From positions 226,898 to 290,897 of the forward strand of contig NW_022985455.1 of the NCBI RefSeq assembly GCF_010093595.1: a stretch of DNA of 64,000 nucleotides, written 5' to 3'. A program made the translations under genes and the position numbers. Positions 34,436 to 45,141 of this stretch are shown here, piece after piece; position 1 is the first letter of the stretch, and each line of letters begins with the position of its first letter. The notes beneath the pieces are model-generated. The model made no database searches. It saw nothing but the letters and a program-made list of their open reading frames with translations, and was not told the origin of the DNA. This stretch comes from Mytilinidion resinicola (taxonomy: Eukaryota > Ascomycota > Dothideomycetes > Mytilinidiales > Mytilinidiaceae).

Positions 34436-36379
34436 TCACGATGGCCGTCTCTCAGGCCTCGTCCGCCGCCCACCCTTCAAGCTCTTTACGCGATTGAGGA
34501 AACCGTTGGTGGGTTTGTTGCTGTCGCCCATGCCGTCAGAGCTGTCAGCAGTCACCCGCTTTTCCAGGCCGTTTCCGCGTGATGGGGAAGTTGGAGACCA
34601 CCCTGATGGCCTGGATGCATCATTGCCTTCGGTTTCTGCAACCTTGATCGTGGTGACCTTCCTGTCGTACGCTTCGTCGTAATCATCAAAGAATGGATTC
34701 GACTCGTTTACTTTATTGTAGCCGCCAGCACTCTGAAGGCCCTTTGGCGGTGGCTCCGGTGGACTGCCCGGCGTCCTCATTGCATTCGATCCGCCCGGCC
34801 GAAAATCATAGCGCGACTCGGGACTCGTGATACGCGGGCCTCCCTCGCCGAATCCAGTACGGCGCGGCTGGGAGATACCTCGAATGCGCTGTGCAATCGA
34901 CTTCTTGCGTCCGAGTCCACCATTCTGAGCTGCTGCAGCGTCGTCCATTTGGCGTTGTTGAATAGCAGTGCGTGAGGCAGGAGCGCCTTCTAAGAAGGTA
35001 GAAGTGCCAAGGCCATAGGTTTCTTCGCCGTGAATGGGCTCGATGCTGCCCTTGGGATTGAATGACGCTGTTCGGCCTTCGAGCGAAGGGCGCTTCTTGT
35101 ATTGCTCAGTCTCGGCATTCCCGCTTCGTGCAAAATCCGTGAAGCCCTCAGCCCCTCGTCCGTGGAATTTCTCGAGATCAATGTTCTTATTGACCGGGCC
35201 AGACCCGCCGATGGCGTTGTTAGCAGAATTCGTGGGGAACGCCTCCATCGGTGCGCGGTGGTCCTTCCTCCGATTGCGATGGGGATTGCAAGCATCGAAT
35301 GGGCCGTCGTGGTGGAACACTGTTTCATGTTAGCTGAGTCGGCGCTTGCAAACGTTTTGGGCACTCACAGCTGGGTCCATAAATGCCAGAAACATCCAGT
35401 TTGTCGATCAAATCGAGTCCATGGGGTTTCTTTGGCCTGTGAGACCTCGACTTGCCATCCTTTCCCTTGGCCTCCCTCTCTCTTCGCCGCTCTCTGCGCT
35501 TACGTTCCTCTTCGACGTCCAAGGACCTTCTGTCAATGATCGAAGAATCGGAATTGCGCCGCGGGCGCCTGTTGTTGGATCTGTCAGGACTTCCAAGGCC
35601 ATTCCGCGGTGCTGGTGGTCCCCGCGGTCGTGACGGTCCACGCGGTGCGCCCCGCATCTTTTCTTCTTCTCCTGATCGAGACGGGCGGTGCCCTGCCAGC
35701 GGAAGGGTGCCGGATCGGTGAGGTGCAGGTCGTGGAGGCGCAGGTCTCTGGCCGAGTCCTACTATCGCATATTAGAGGAGAGGTTACAATGTCTTGAATG
35801 TAGAACCAACCTTTCTTTCCAGAAGTATCGTTCAAGGACATGTTGCTCTGCGGGGCGTAAGGGTTAGCGGAGGGCTTAGAAGACGCTTCGACGGCAGAAT
35901 CCATGATGTGAAGCTGGCACAACGGCGGCAGCGAAAAGTCGGTGTCAAGTATCAGGTTGTGGGACCACGCCCAGCGACCTTATCTAGAACCTTGCAGCAG
36001 GAGGTGGCAGGGGATGTGACGTACGAAGAGCTCCTCTGCGCTGGTGCCAAACGTCGCCTTTTTGGGCGACTCCTGGACGGTGGCGGACATGTCGATCAGA
36101 AAGGAGGAATTGGGATTGGGCTGGGCGGGCGGCTCGTCCTCGAACGCGGCGAGGAAGGGGTTCTTGGATACGGGCCGGTTACCGCTGTTGGGCGTGGAGA
36201 CGCCACGAGAGGGCGCGTGCGGCGACGCAGCGCGGTTGCGGAAGGGGTTGTTCGACGACAGATTGTTGGCAGAGAGGGAGGAGTAGGAGGAGGCGGACAG
36301 GTCGAGGGCGAGGTTTGGTTCTGCTCGACAATTAGGACGTCACCGGCCGAGCCTTGAAACGTAGCAGCATACCTGGCAT
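34436..36379 (-). CDS. pal1: Pal1 family cell-morphology protein
   Basis: Pal1 proteins localise to growth sites and endocytic patches and help maintain cell shape. I model five exons, complement(34436..35319, 35369..35758, 35811..35913, 36025..36320, 36373..36379), giving 559 aa with all junctions in frame. The first exon is only seven bases (ATG CCA G). The N-terminus has NNPFRNR and KNPFLAAFEDE, NPF-type motifs that in this family bind EH-domain endocytic proteins. A very basic Arg/Glu/Lys stretch (about 210-240) precedes the family core: LDLIDKLDVSGIYGP, then LFHHDGPFDACNPHRN across the last intron. The tail is Ser/Pro-rich with SNPFFDDYDEAYDRK. No damage is seen. It is divergent from Med31, 530 bases away. 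Confidence 0.92.
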
Positions 36380-36909
36380 TTTAATCCTTGCACGGCGCCA
36401 ATCAGCGCAGGCCAGTCAGGAGGAGACGATAAAGCGATATGCGGGCGAAAGATGTGGTGAGGCACGGCGAGGGCTGGGATGCGTTGGAGAGGAGGAGAGG
36501 AGCACTGCTAGTTGCGACAGGCGCCGTCGAGGCTTGGTGGGAGCTTGGAACGTGCCTTAGCACGACGCAACAGTGATGGCCGAGCGACTCCTGAATGCGC
36601 GCCGGAAGCAGCTGGGATCGCCGCCTATGCTGGAGGGTCTTGAGGTTTCGGGGGTTCTGGGGGGTGAGAGGTGACTTGAGGTCGGAGGAAACAATGAAAG
36701 CAAAGACGCAGACGTGTGGACGTCCTCTCGGCCGCGAAATTCACCCTTTCGCCTGGCCTGACCGCCCGTCACCGCTCTCTCCCCGCAGTGGCTAACTCTC
36801 GGCCTGCACAGGGGGGACTAGCAAGCAACAGACCCCTTCTCCCCCCTCTCGTACATTTCTCGGCCCGCCGCCCAGCTGCACCTGAACACCCACCTCCAGC
36901 AGAGCGAAA

Positions 36910-37284
36910 ATGGCCGATGCCACGTTCGGCGGGTACAGCCGATTCGACCTGGAGCTGGAGTTTGTGCAGTGTCTCGGGAATCCCGCCTATCTCAACTTCC
37001 TCGCGACCCAGAAGCTGCTCGACCGCCCCGACTTCGTCGCCTACCTGGCCTACTTGCGCTACTTCGCCGAGCCCAAGTACGCCTGCTACCTCAGGTACCG
37101 AGTCGCCGCCGCCCACTGCCCGACTGGGCTGCTTACTGATTCTGAAACTAGCTACCCCGGCCCAACTCTGCGCGCGCTCGAGCTGCTCCAACAGGAGAAG
37201 TTCCGCAAGGAAATCCTCCAGCCTACCGTCATGCATCGCATGGTGGAAGAAGGAATCAAGGCGGCCACGGGCGACAGGACGTGA
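36910..37284 (+). CDS. med31: Mediator complex subunit 31 (Soh1)
   Basis: This is a core subunit of the Mediator middle module, which links activators to RNA polymerase II. Two exons, 36910..37094 and 37152..37284, give 105 aa; the 57-base intron is a multiple of three, so the unspliced frame stays open and would hide it. The family is highly conserved and the match is plain: RFDLELEFVQCLGNPAYLNF, then RPDFVAYLAYLRYF, then YPGPTLRALELLQQEKFRK. Length is normal for a fungal Med31. Usual YLTYP is YLSYP here because the intron splits that codon. Confidence 0.95.
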   Translation: MADATFGGYSRFDLELEFVQCLGNPAYLNFLATQKLLDRPDFVAYLAYLRYFAEPKYACYLRYRVAAAHCPTGLLTDSETSYPGPTLRALELLQQEKFRKEILQPTVMHRMVEEGIKAATGDRT

Positions 37285-37559
37285 GCTCCTGTGCCTAGCT
37301 GGTTCCCCAAACGTGTCACGGATTCTCTGCGAATGACCTCTGCAGCTGGCCAAGCACTGAACTATTGGAAGCGTCTGGGCCGGCTCCGGAGGCTCGTATT
37401 GACTGCGTTTGGCGATTATAGTGGGCATCCACGAATCGAGCATGTCACGAGGGTAGCTTGGCAATATACTCAGCCTATGAGAGGCACTCAACGTCACTGT
37501 AGAAGAGTTTTATATCTGCCCTAATTTACACCATCGAGTCAAGCCTATCCAAATCCACG

Positions 37560-37740
37560 TGGTTTCTGTTGACCACTTGGCCACTTTGTGTCTACGACGT
37601 GTGCCCTCTCTGGGATTCGTCTTGGCAACGCTTTTGGCGATGAATCGGTGCCGCCGGCTGACGTTTGCATCTGGAGTTTTGCTGATGGTGGGGGTATCTT
37701 CGTATGTCAATGAACAACCTCCAGAGGCTGCTGGAACGCC
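37560..37740 (-). pseudogene. Fragment of the Srf1-like gene (exon 2 part)
   Basis: On the minus strand this reads TISKTPDANVSRRHRFIAK, against TISKTPEESVGRWHRFIAQ in exon 2 of the Srf1-like gene at 55.2-56.2 kb. Nucleotide similarity is also clear (GCGATGAATCGGTGCC is shared). It lacks a start, splice sites and the membrane part. It lies 32 bases past the RPC11 stop codon, on the same strand as RPC11. Confidence 0.75.
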
Positions 37741-37771
37741 GTAGAACCGCCCAATGCAAAGATGAAAACCA

Positions 37772-38331
37772 CTACTCTTGCCATGACCTAGCACATTTGG
37801 TGCACTCAGTTTACATTAGCTTCAAGACTTGCAAATCTTGTAGACTTCGAGGTTGTCCGGAAACACTGTCGACATACCTTGTAGAAATTCGTCATAGGCT
37901 CGTCGGCACTCCGAATCTGCAGCTGGTAGAAGTACGCCTTGTCGTTTCCGCACACGGTACTGGGGCACATCACTATAGAGAGTCAGACTTTGCCTGAAAG
38001 TGGTAGAGCTCTACGCGCGAGAACGATAGCAGCGTACCATCCGTCTTGTCCACATTTGCCCACGCATCCGCGCCGCCGATGACATCCTCCACGTCCTTGC
38101 GCTTCATGGCCTTGCGCTCAAAGTATCGTTTGTCGAGAACGTGCTGGTAGGGGCAGCTGCGGCATTCGAAGCGGTTGGTGCCAACGAGGTCGTCGGATGA
38201 GGTGTCCGCGCTGGTCGTGATGGTGGACACTGTGAGCATGTTGCTGCAGGCAGGGCAGACTGTGAAGCATTAGTCGCACGCTCATCGCCATCGCATAGAG
38301 ACATAGTAGGACGTTTCGTACAGAGCAGCAT
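37772..38331 (-). CDS. rpc11: RNA polymerase III subunit RPC11 (C11)
   Basis: This is the small TFIIS-like subunit of RNA polymerase III needed for RNA cleavage and termination. I model four exons, complement(37772..37804, 37878..37972, 38038..38259, 38322..38331), giving 119 aa. The first exon is 10 bases and the last 33. The N-terminal zinc ribbon has CPAC and CRSC. The linker contains KRKDVEDVIGGADAWANVD. The C-terminal ribbon has CPSTVC, the acidic hairpin RSADEP and a final Cys pair, KCTKCARSW. In relatives I know, the last part usually reads Cys-Gly-His-Arg-Trp, so CARSW is a departure. The order and all key Cys and Asp-Glu residues are intact. It is divergent from the Yar1-like gene. 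Confidence 0.92.
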
Positions 38332-38857
38332 CCTGGCGACTGTTGTGGAGCAGTCCCACTCAACTTCCTCCCCGGGTTTAATGTTGAAGATTGTGAGTCC
38401 CGAGAAATCGTCAAGTTAGAGTGGGGTGCAGATGAGGTTCTGGCGGACCCCTGTTCGTCTTCTGGCGACCGGTTCTCCGCTTTTGCGCCTCACGTCGGAC
38501 TCTTGCTCTTGCAAGGGTTCACCTAGAAATAGACACTCAGCCACAGCGACACGCGCTCGTTCGGTACAGCGCGTCCATCTCACTCTCTCCCGAAGCTCTT
38601 CACTCTGTGCATTACTTAGAGGGTTGTCTGCCCCCACTAGATTAACCCCACCACCTCCTCCTACGTGACCTCTAAATCCCCTTCACGCTCCGCCTCCTCG
38701 CCTTTTCTGCCACCCCCCTCGGGCTGTCAGGCTCGATCTCCCGCATAACCGACGACACAAAGTGCAAGAGAGGAGCCTCGACGTGGATTGCTTGATAGTT
38801 GACGCTGCTTCCGTCCATAATCTCCATCTGCTGCCTCCGTGAAGCAGGCCGGACATC

Positions 38858-39535
38858 ATGGCGGACGACGAAGTATGTTTCCCCCGCTGCCTCCACAACC
38901 CACAGACTGACGTCCAATAGGGTGCATCACCACGCGAACTCATCCTCGAGGCTTGCCGGCGAAACAACGCCTCTCTCCTCGAAGAAACCTTGGCCGATCT
39001 CACCTCCGCATCCAAAAAGGCCGGCAAGAAACCCGCCGACTACATTGCGGAGGTGCTGAACAAGAGCCATGATGGGGTTGGGAACGGATGCTTGCATATC
39101 GCAGCGACCTATGGAAGCTGTAAGAGGCCTGGCTGCTCTCCAACCTTGCGGACAGCGGGCAATATAAGCAAAACCGTACTAACATATTCCACAGATGACG
39201 TCCTGGACGTCCTGCTGGATCAGGAAGGCATCGAAATAGACGAGATCGACCGCATGGAGCGCGACACGCCCCTTCACAAAGCCGTCCGCTACGTCAACTC
39301 TCTCTCAAAGGCCGAATGGTCGTCCGGCCACCATATCGTTGACATCCTGCTGGACGCTGGATGCGACCCCCGGATACGCAACAAGGCCAAGCTGAAGCCG
39401 GTGGAACTGGTGGATCCGCGGAATGCTGAGCTTAGGAGCATTCTGCAGAAGGGGGAGTTCGCAATGACCGCGGGCGATGATGTTGTGCAAGAAGATGACG
39501 ATGGGGCTACGGGAAGCGGGAGCGATAGCGACTAG
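38858..39535 (+). CDS. Ankyrin-repeat protein, Yar1-like
   Basis: Yar1 is the ankyrin-repeat chaperone of ribosomal protein Rps3 in yeast; the similarity here is in length and layout, so the assignment is tentative. Three exons, 38858..38872, 38921..39119 and 39195..39535, give 184 aa in frame. The first exon codes for only MADDE. Ankyrin motifs include GNGCLHIAATYGSYDVLDVL (second intron after Ser), DTPLHKAVRY and a DILLDAGCDPRIRNK repeat. The C-terminus is acidic (EDDDGATGSGSDSD). It shares a 526-base divergent promoter with RPC11; the first 100 bases of that region are pyrimidine-rich. Confidence 0.85.
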
Positions 39536-39727
39536 CATTTGAATTGTATGCTCTTCTGCGAGAGACTGGAATGGCGTTGGTGTATTCTTAGACCTTGAAG
39601 CGTTCGAAAGCGATACCGATTAGCCTCTGAACTGCAACTAACATACCTTGAAGGCCACCTCACAGCATCATTATATGTTTCAAGCTTTTCGCAAGTACTT
39701 GCTATGCAACGCCTCGTCGTAGAAATC

Positions 39728-39936
39728 CGTACACTTGTTTACCGTTGCATGAGGAGCTTCGTAGCACTTTCAGCATGCCGAAGGAGAGAACAGTTCGGCA
39801 TTTTAGACGACTAGTAAACCCGCGAGGCTGCGCCAGACAGCGTCAACAGGGTGTGCGTAGATTGGAGCTGTATCCGCTGTCCCCGGTTTCTATTAGTATG
39901 TTGGAGCCCCACAGGCAGTGGCAGGAAAGTGTACGG
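39728..39936. mobile_element. Long member of dispersed repeat family R2
   Basis: The left end reads GTACACTTGTTTACCGTTGC and the right end is ACAGGCAGTGGCAGGAAAGTGTAC, an imperfect inverted pair (the family terminus is GTACACTT with a Cys-Cys-Ala-Cys-Thr-Gly-like CCACTGCCTG core). About 209 bases, no coding content. Confidence 0.55.
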
Positions 39937-40149
39937 ATATCTATGGTAAGGGGTTGTAGCTCATACAATGGTCTTCGCCATGTTGATCACAGCGCATTGA
40001 TTCAGCGAGAGCGTTCAGATGAGACACTGATTTTTGATTTTTGATATCCGTTGATATTGTACGGATGGGGTTCGCTTTCTTCTTCTGTTCAGAAAAGGAA
40101 CAAGCAGAGAGGGTATTCCATAAGACAAGTTCCAACCCGTGCTTTCCCA

Positions 40150-40350
40150 AACTCCAATATGTGCCCGTGGTGAGGTGAAAGTTGTCAGCCACGCAATCAG
40201 CGCCTTTTGGGGGTTGCAGATCTTGTTGTTCAGCGCGCAGCCCAAACCAAGCAGGTCAAGCGGCGTAGGTACAACGCCGAGGCTCTCGCGACAAGCCCAA
40301 TTGTCGTCTGTTCGCGCCTGGAACGCCAACGATAGATTCGCGGAGTAGAA
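40150..40350 (-). pseudogene. Fragment of the Srf1-like gene (C-terminal part)
   Basis: The minus strand reads SANLSLAFQARTDDNWAC and LNNKICNPQKALIAWLTTFT, against SANISLAFKALTDESWAC and LNNKICNHQKALAG...LIAWLTTFT in the Srf1-like gene at 55.2 kb. A 24-base deletion removes the AGTLLVAL part and the intervening segment differs. The frame is open but start and splice sites are missing. It lies about 20 bases past the SF3b5 stop codon. Confidence 0.8.
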
Positions 40351-40369
40351 GGTCCAGTGTGCCCCGCGG

Positions 40370-40673
40370 TCAATCTTGCACCTACGTTTCATTAGCTGAA
40401 GTCCCCTCACAACATGGTGTCTGAACGTACTGCTGGCGGCTTCCCAACAGGTTGTATCATCTTGTCAATCATCTGTGCCCGAACCTTCTCCCGCGGCTGT
40501 CCCATGCCTAGCGATATGTACTCGAGCATCGGAGGATGGCCGATGTAGCTCGAGTACGTGTCACGCGCGATGTTTGAGGTCCATTCAAACTTTGTGGTGT
40601 CCGCGTGGCCTGTGCCGACGTAGCGGGCTTGTAGGGCTTCGAGCTGTTGCTGAGCGCGTAGTTTGTCGGCCAT
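40370..40673 (-). CDS. SF3b complex subunit 5 (SF3b10/Ysf3), splicing factor
   Basis: This is a small subunit of the SF3b complex in the U2 snRNP. Two exons, complement(40370..40381, 40431..40673), give 84 aa; the intron has a GTACGT donor, CTAATG branch site and GTAG acceptor. The last exon codes only for Val-Gln-Asp and stop. Unspliced, the frame would reach 88 aa ending AVRSDTML, an alternative. The protein is nearly the family consensus: MADKLRAQQQLEALQARYVG, then NIARDTYSSYIGHPPMLEYI. The C-terminus IQPVGKPPA is normal. The gene ends beside a decayed Srf1-like fragment on the same strand. Confidence 0.93.
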
Positions 40674-40897
40674 GATGATGGTGGTGGGTGTTGTAGAGGT
40701 TCGCAGTTAAAGTTGTAGATTGGGGAATAACTAGTTAGTGCACGGGGACGATTACATAACCACTCTAGCTTCACCAGCATTGCATCCCAAGCCACATCTA
40801 CAGCTTCAATCAAAGCAAAGAGCTTCTTTCCACGACTTCAAAGTACTGCTAGCAGACCTCCCAAACTCTCGTTAATGGCATAGATATCCGACCCGAA

Positions 40898-41479
40898 ATG
40901 GATACACAGCCCACACCCTTCGGTACCCGCCAACCGTCTCAAGCTCCTCTAACCCCAACCCCGGCCGACGACTTCAGCACGCTGCCACACTCCTTACCCT
41001 ACGACGAAGCCTTTGAGAACGACCTCATGCACGCCATCCTCGACCCATCATCACAAGCTCTACCTCCGCTCTCCGCATGCGAGCAACTCCCCGACGTTCC
41101 AATGCCCCGCCTCCCCATTCCACTAAACTCGCCGCATCGCATCCACCCCTCCCGCTTCCCAGCCCTCCGTCTCACGCATCCACACGGCTACCACACTGGC
41201 GGTCTCGGGCCTTCGCCCACAGTAGCCGCGGAGTACGCCGAGAACTTCATTGCTGTGAAGGGCATTGCGCAGCCGGAGGAGCTGAGACGGAAGGTCGACG
41301 AGGCGATTGAGGAGCGGGCGAGGGAGGTGGTGGAGAGGATGCAGAAGCGGAAGGAGGCGCTCAAGGAGAATGAGAACACGCGGAAGAAGATTGCGGCGTT
41401 GGAGGCGTCGAGGAGAGCGGAGGAGCGCGTGGAGGAGAGGATAAGGGCGGGGCGGGAGGAGAAGAGGGCGAAGGTATGA
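40898..41479 (+). CDS. Unknown 193-aa protein with C-terminal coiled coil
   Basis: This intronless frame codes for a Pro-rich N-terminal half (about residues 1-100, including PPLSACEQLPDVPMPRLPI) and an Arg/Glu/Lys-rich C-terminal half (about 125-193, EERAREVVERMQKRKEALKE) that would form a long helix or coiled coil. I recognise no family. The start is the first ATG after the SF3b5 promoter. Composition and length support coding; function unknown. Confidence 0.6.
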   Translation: MDTQPTPFGTRQPSQAPLTPTPADDFSTLPHSLPYDEAFENDLMHAILDPSSQALPPLSACEQLPDVPMPRLPIPLNSPHRIHPSRFPALRLTHPHGYHTGGLGPSPTVAAEYAENFIAVKGIAQPEELRRKVDEAIEERAREVVERMQKRKEALKENENTRKKIAALEASRRAEERVEERIRAGREEKRAKV

Positions 41480-41886
41480 ACGGGCATGCAGAAGAGACGA
41501 GTGAACCAACTTGAACGGGATGTGAGGAGACGCCGTCGATTTTCGACAATGCGTAGACCCTGCAAATTCGCCTGAGTAAGAGGATGCGGGGCATTCATGA
41601 GATGTCGGTTGTGTTACAGCGTAGGGGCCCCTCAGTCCTCCAAGGCCCTGCTGGTGGCTGGATTGGATGTGTGTTCCCGTGTCAAGAGACGGTACAATCC
41701 GCTTGTGTAGCAATATCGCGTTGGGCATATGGGTAGGATGTTGAAGGAATCCAGCGATGACGGTATTAAGGAGCCGTAAGTGTAAAGTTCTAGACGCTGT
41801 AGATTAGACATGAAAAAAAGCGTTGAGTGCTGCTTATATTGAACTATATGATGGTATCGCACTTTTATTGAACCCGTGGGGTATCC

Positions 41887-43643
41887 TCACGATTTGTGAT
41901 CTTTGAAACGTCTTGTCGGAATATGCGCTGCAAACATAGCATCCAACTCGTCGAAACTCCTCCCAGAGGTTTCTGGAACACAAAAAAACGCCCACACAAC
42001 GGACGGCGCTGTGGTGAATGCGAATACAAAACCAACCTTGCCCTTCAAGTTCGCCTCGTCCGGGCTGAGAGAGCATTAGTCTAGTCCTAGGAAGCCGTTG
42101 GCTGAATTTGGGACACTTACTTGACCATATACGGGATGACCGTCGGCAACAAGATGCCGAAGAGATTCTGGACAACAATCCCTAGGCCGATTGTTCGAGA
42201 TCGAAGCCGGCTCGAACTTATCTCGGCATACAGTGCCCACGCGATTGGGCCCACTGATAGAAAGTATATGCAATTAAAGAGGATGATGCAAACGCTCTGG
42301 CCCCAAGCATTACCAGTGCCATTCGAAGGCACAACATCTAGAATGCCTAACACAAGGTGCATGAGGCAAAGACTGCAGGCACCCCAAAGGATCGTAGGTC
42401 GGCGGCCGACAGAATTGATCAAGAACCATGAGAATATGTTGCCCACAATTCCTATGGCGCCAACTCCTAGCCCAAGGGAGAACGCATTATCGTTTGAAAG
42501 TCCAGCCAGCTCGAAGAAGTAGGTGGAGTAACCTATGATGAACACACAACCAGTCAACTGCGATACGGCGAAGGTACCCATGGCGATCTCGGTCCGGCGT
42601 CTGTCTGTTCCTCGGAAGCAATCCGAGTATGAAGCTGGTTTCTGTGCCGCCTCTTCTTGTTCGTGCTTGTTGGCCTCCTGAATCAAGGACAGGGTGTTGG
42701 CGATGTCTCGGTACCCAAGTCTGGCAAGGGAGTCGACAGCATCGTCGTTCCGGTTCTGTCGGACTAGCCAGACGGGCGACTCGGGACACCAGTGGAGCCC
42801 GCAGAGGATAAAGACCGGAAAGACCCATTGGCACGCGAATGGCAAGCGGTACGCATAACGATCGGTCCTGGTTCCGCAAGCTTTGATGACTCCATTGGCA
42901 AGCAATTCTCCGATGCCCAGGAATAGGTTCACACCAGACGTACTGATACCTCGCAGTTCGACTGGACACACCTCCGCGGCATAGGACGACGAGATCGTCA
43001 GATAAGATCCGAGAGAGACTCCGTTGATGAGCTTCCCTAGCAGGAGGACTCCATTCTGGCTTGCGAAGACCTGGGCGAAGATGGCAGCACAGCTCAAGCA
43101 GCATGCGGCCGCCAGTGCCAACCGCCTCCCAAATCGATCGGCTAGATATCCCATGGCTATGCATCCCACGAAGCCGCCGATGGACGACGCTGTGTTGAAA
43201 GCAATCTGCCACTTCGCCTGCAGGACCCACGCACCCTTATATTCGTATCCAAAGTCCTGGCGGAATTTTGGCGAGGAGAGAAGACCAGCACCGATCTATG
43301 CCGTAATACGTCAGCAACCGTTCCTTTGAAAAGCATTGTAGTCGATGTAGTTTACCAATACATCGTACCCCCACATAATGCCACTAAGGCCAACAAAGCT
43401 TGCCCAGAACAGGGCTTTTTTGTACTCTTTCACCGCCCTCCATGTCTGCACGTTTCCGATACGCCCATTTCCGGTCTCTTTTCGATGTGCTGGTGATTCG
43501 TCCCATCTTTCTACGCTTTTCAAGCTCTGTGACCTATTCTTTTCCTCGTCATTGAAGGGATTGACATGTTGAACGTTCACCATCAATGATTGTCTCCTGT
43601 TCAAACCGTCTGCAGCCAGCGGTTTGATGTCAACGGCTGACAT
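41887..43643 (-). CDS. MFS sugar transporter (sugar porter family)
   Basis: This is a 12-helix major-facilitator transporter for a sugar or related polyol, probably in the plasma membrane. Three exons, complement(41887..42064, 42121..43295, 43356..43643), give 546 aa in frame. Visible signatures are GYLADRFGRR (loop 2-3), PESPVWL (mid loop), the NSVGRRP loop and PETSGRSFDELDAMF after the last helix. The N-terminal tail of about 70 residues is polar (Arg/Ser/Asn-rich) and likely cytosolic. Its substrate cannot be read from sequence; similarity to maltose- and alpha-glucoside-type porters is an impression only. No damage is seen. Confidence 0.9.
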
Positions 43644-45141
43644 GAGACACGTAGGAAACCAGGATTACACTCGTGATATACTTATTTAGACGCGTAGATC
43701 TTCTCTTGAGTGGTTACCGTATGTTGAAGGATCCAGAGAGCGTATCACTTATGACGTTGAATCTGAAACTATTCGAATCGGGGCGCGACTTGCCACTGGG
43801 AAGGACTAGGAGAGTATATGACGGCGGCAAGATATCTTCACGTCTCTCCGCAGCTACCCGCCCCAGAAGTGATAGCGTTCGCCCTGCCTGCAGGGCCCAG
43901 GAACAGAGCTTGCACTAGATACCGAAGTCGGGAGTCGATCCGTACTGGCGTCGAATCGCTTGCTACGTTGATGTGGGTGCTGCTGCAGGGTGGCATTTCG
44001 CCCAGGTCGCCCCAGCCCAGGGCGTGTTTCTAGAAGGCAGCGGGAAGCCTTCTGTGGCTTGCAAAGCTGCTGGAGAATCGGTTCGCGCGATTTCGAACCT
44101 TGAATCTGGCACACGCTATCGAGGTGCTGTGCAGCTAGGAGGTAGACTGTGGAGTCATGGCCGGCCCATGCCATCCATTTCTTGCAGCCCCCTCAGCCTG
44201 GCGCTGGGTGTTTCGATTACGAATGCCTGCCCGTGGAAATGATGATGCACAGGTGGTGTTGGCGGCTGAGATGAAACACTTCGGCTATCCATCAGCCTCG
44301 ACCATGCCACATCGCGTCGCCCGACTTCAGACGACGGAGAAAATTTCAGCGGTGATATTGCTTCGACGAGCACCATTGACAACTACAACATCCCTCAGCA
44401 TACTGTTCAAGCTCATGTACTTTTCCCGTGAGATCCATGAAGCGTCCCCGTATTCTCCCTCTCTCGGGTGTACACAATAGCAATGACCGGCGCGTTTGAA
44501 CTAGTTATCTTTGTGCCTAAGCACAGTACCTTCATACAAGCCACTGAATGCCGCTAGACGCCCTAGATATGTCGGCAATTGTCCCAACGGTTCTGAAGAC
44601 CTGATCCTAGTTGAAGATCCGGGGGCGAGTTCGATATGCAAACCACCTGTACGTATGCAGGTGGACCTTACGCGCGTCGGGAGTCGAAACTATTCACGTT
44701 CATTATAGATGATACTTACAGAGCCGCCAGCTGACAAAAGGAATGTGTGTTTCGAAGTCACATATCTATCAGGACATGAATACGAAGTATTCCCTGCAGT
44801 TACGAGGGTGCTGGTACCGTGGGATTGATTGTGACCCCACTGTCATAAGAAAAAGAGAATTTCCAGATTCAACAATGCTGATAGAACCGGTGATTGATCC
44901 TTCTGCTGTGGCGTTGAGGAATCAGGCGCCCTGACAACTTGTTTGTAGGACCAAAGTTGTGGAAGAAGTGGAGGTTGCCAGCGACATACTGGGGGACGTC
45001 TGGTTCTGTAGGGAAGGTTTAGGCGAGTGACTAAACCAATTCACCCCAGACGTCATTTTGGAGCTCAACTTCACACCATCTTTACTCCACCAACCTTGGA
45101 GAACACACCAAGCGTCCAGTACGCACCTAAGCTGGTCCATC
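43644..45141. other. Gene-poor stretch with a nested hairpin upstream of Scn1
   Basis: No gene is supported. Just before the Scn1-like start, GACGTCTGG (44995) and CCAGACGTC (45046) form an outer inverted pair, and GGTTTAG (45016) and CTAAACC (45031) an inner one. They may be regulatory or chance. Confidence 0.45.

Noticed and set aside
35794..36357. 187-codon plus-strand frame opposite pal1
   Set aside because: It is the antisense of pal1 exons 2 and 3 and crosses a clear intron.
42487..43230. 247-codon minus-strand frame inside the sugar transporter
   Set aside because: It is the alternative frame of a conserved 12-helix transporter and contains no signature of its own.
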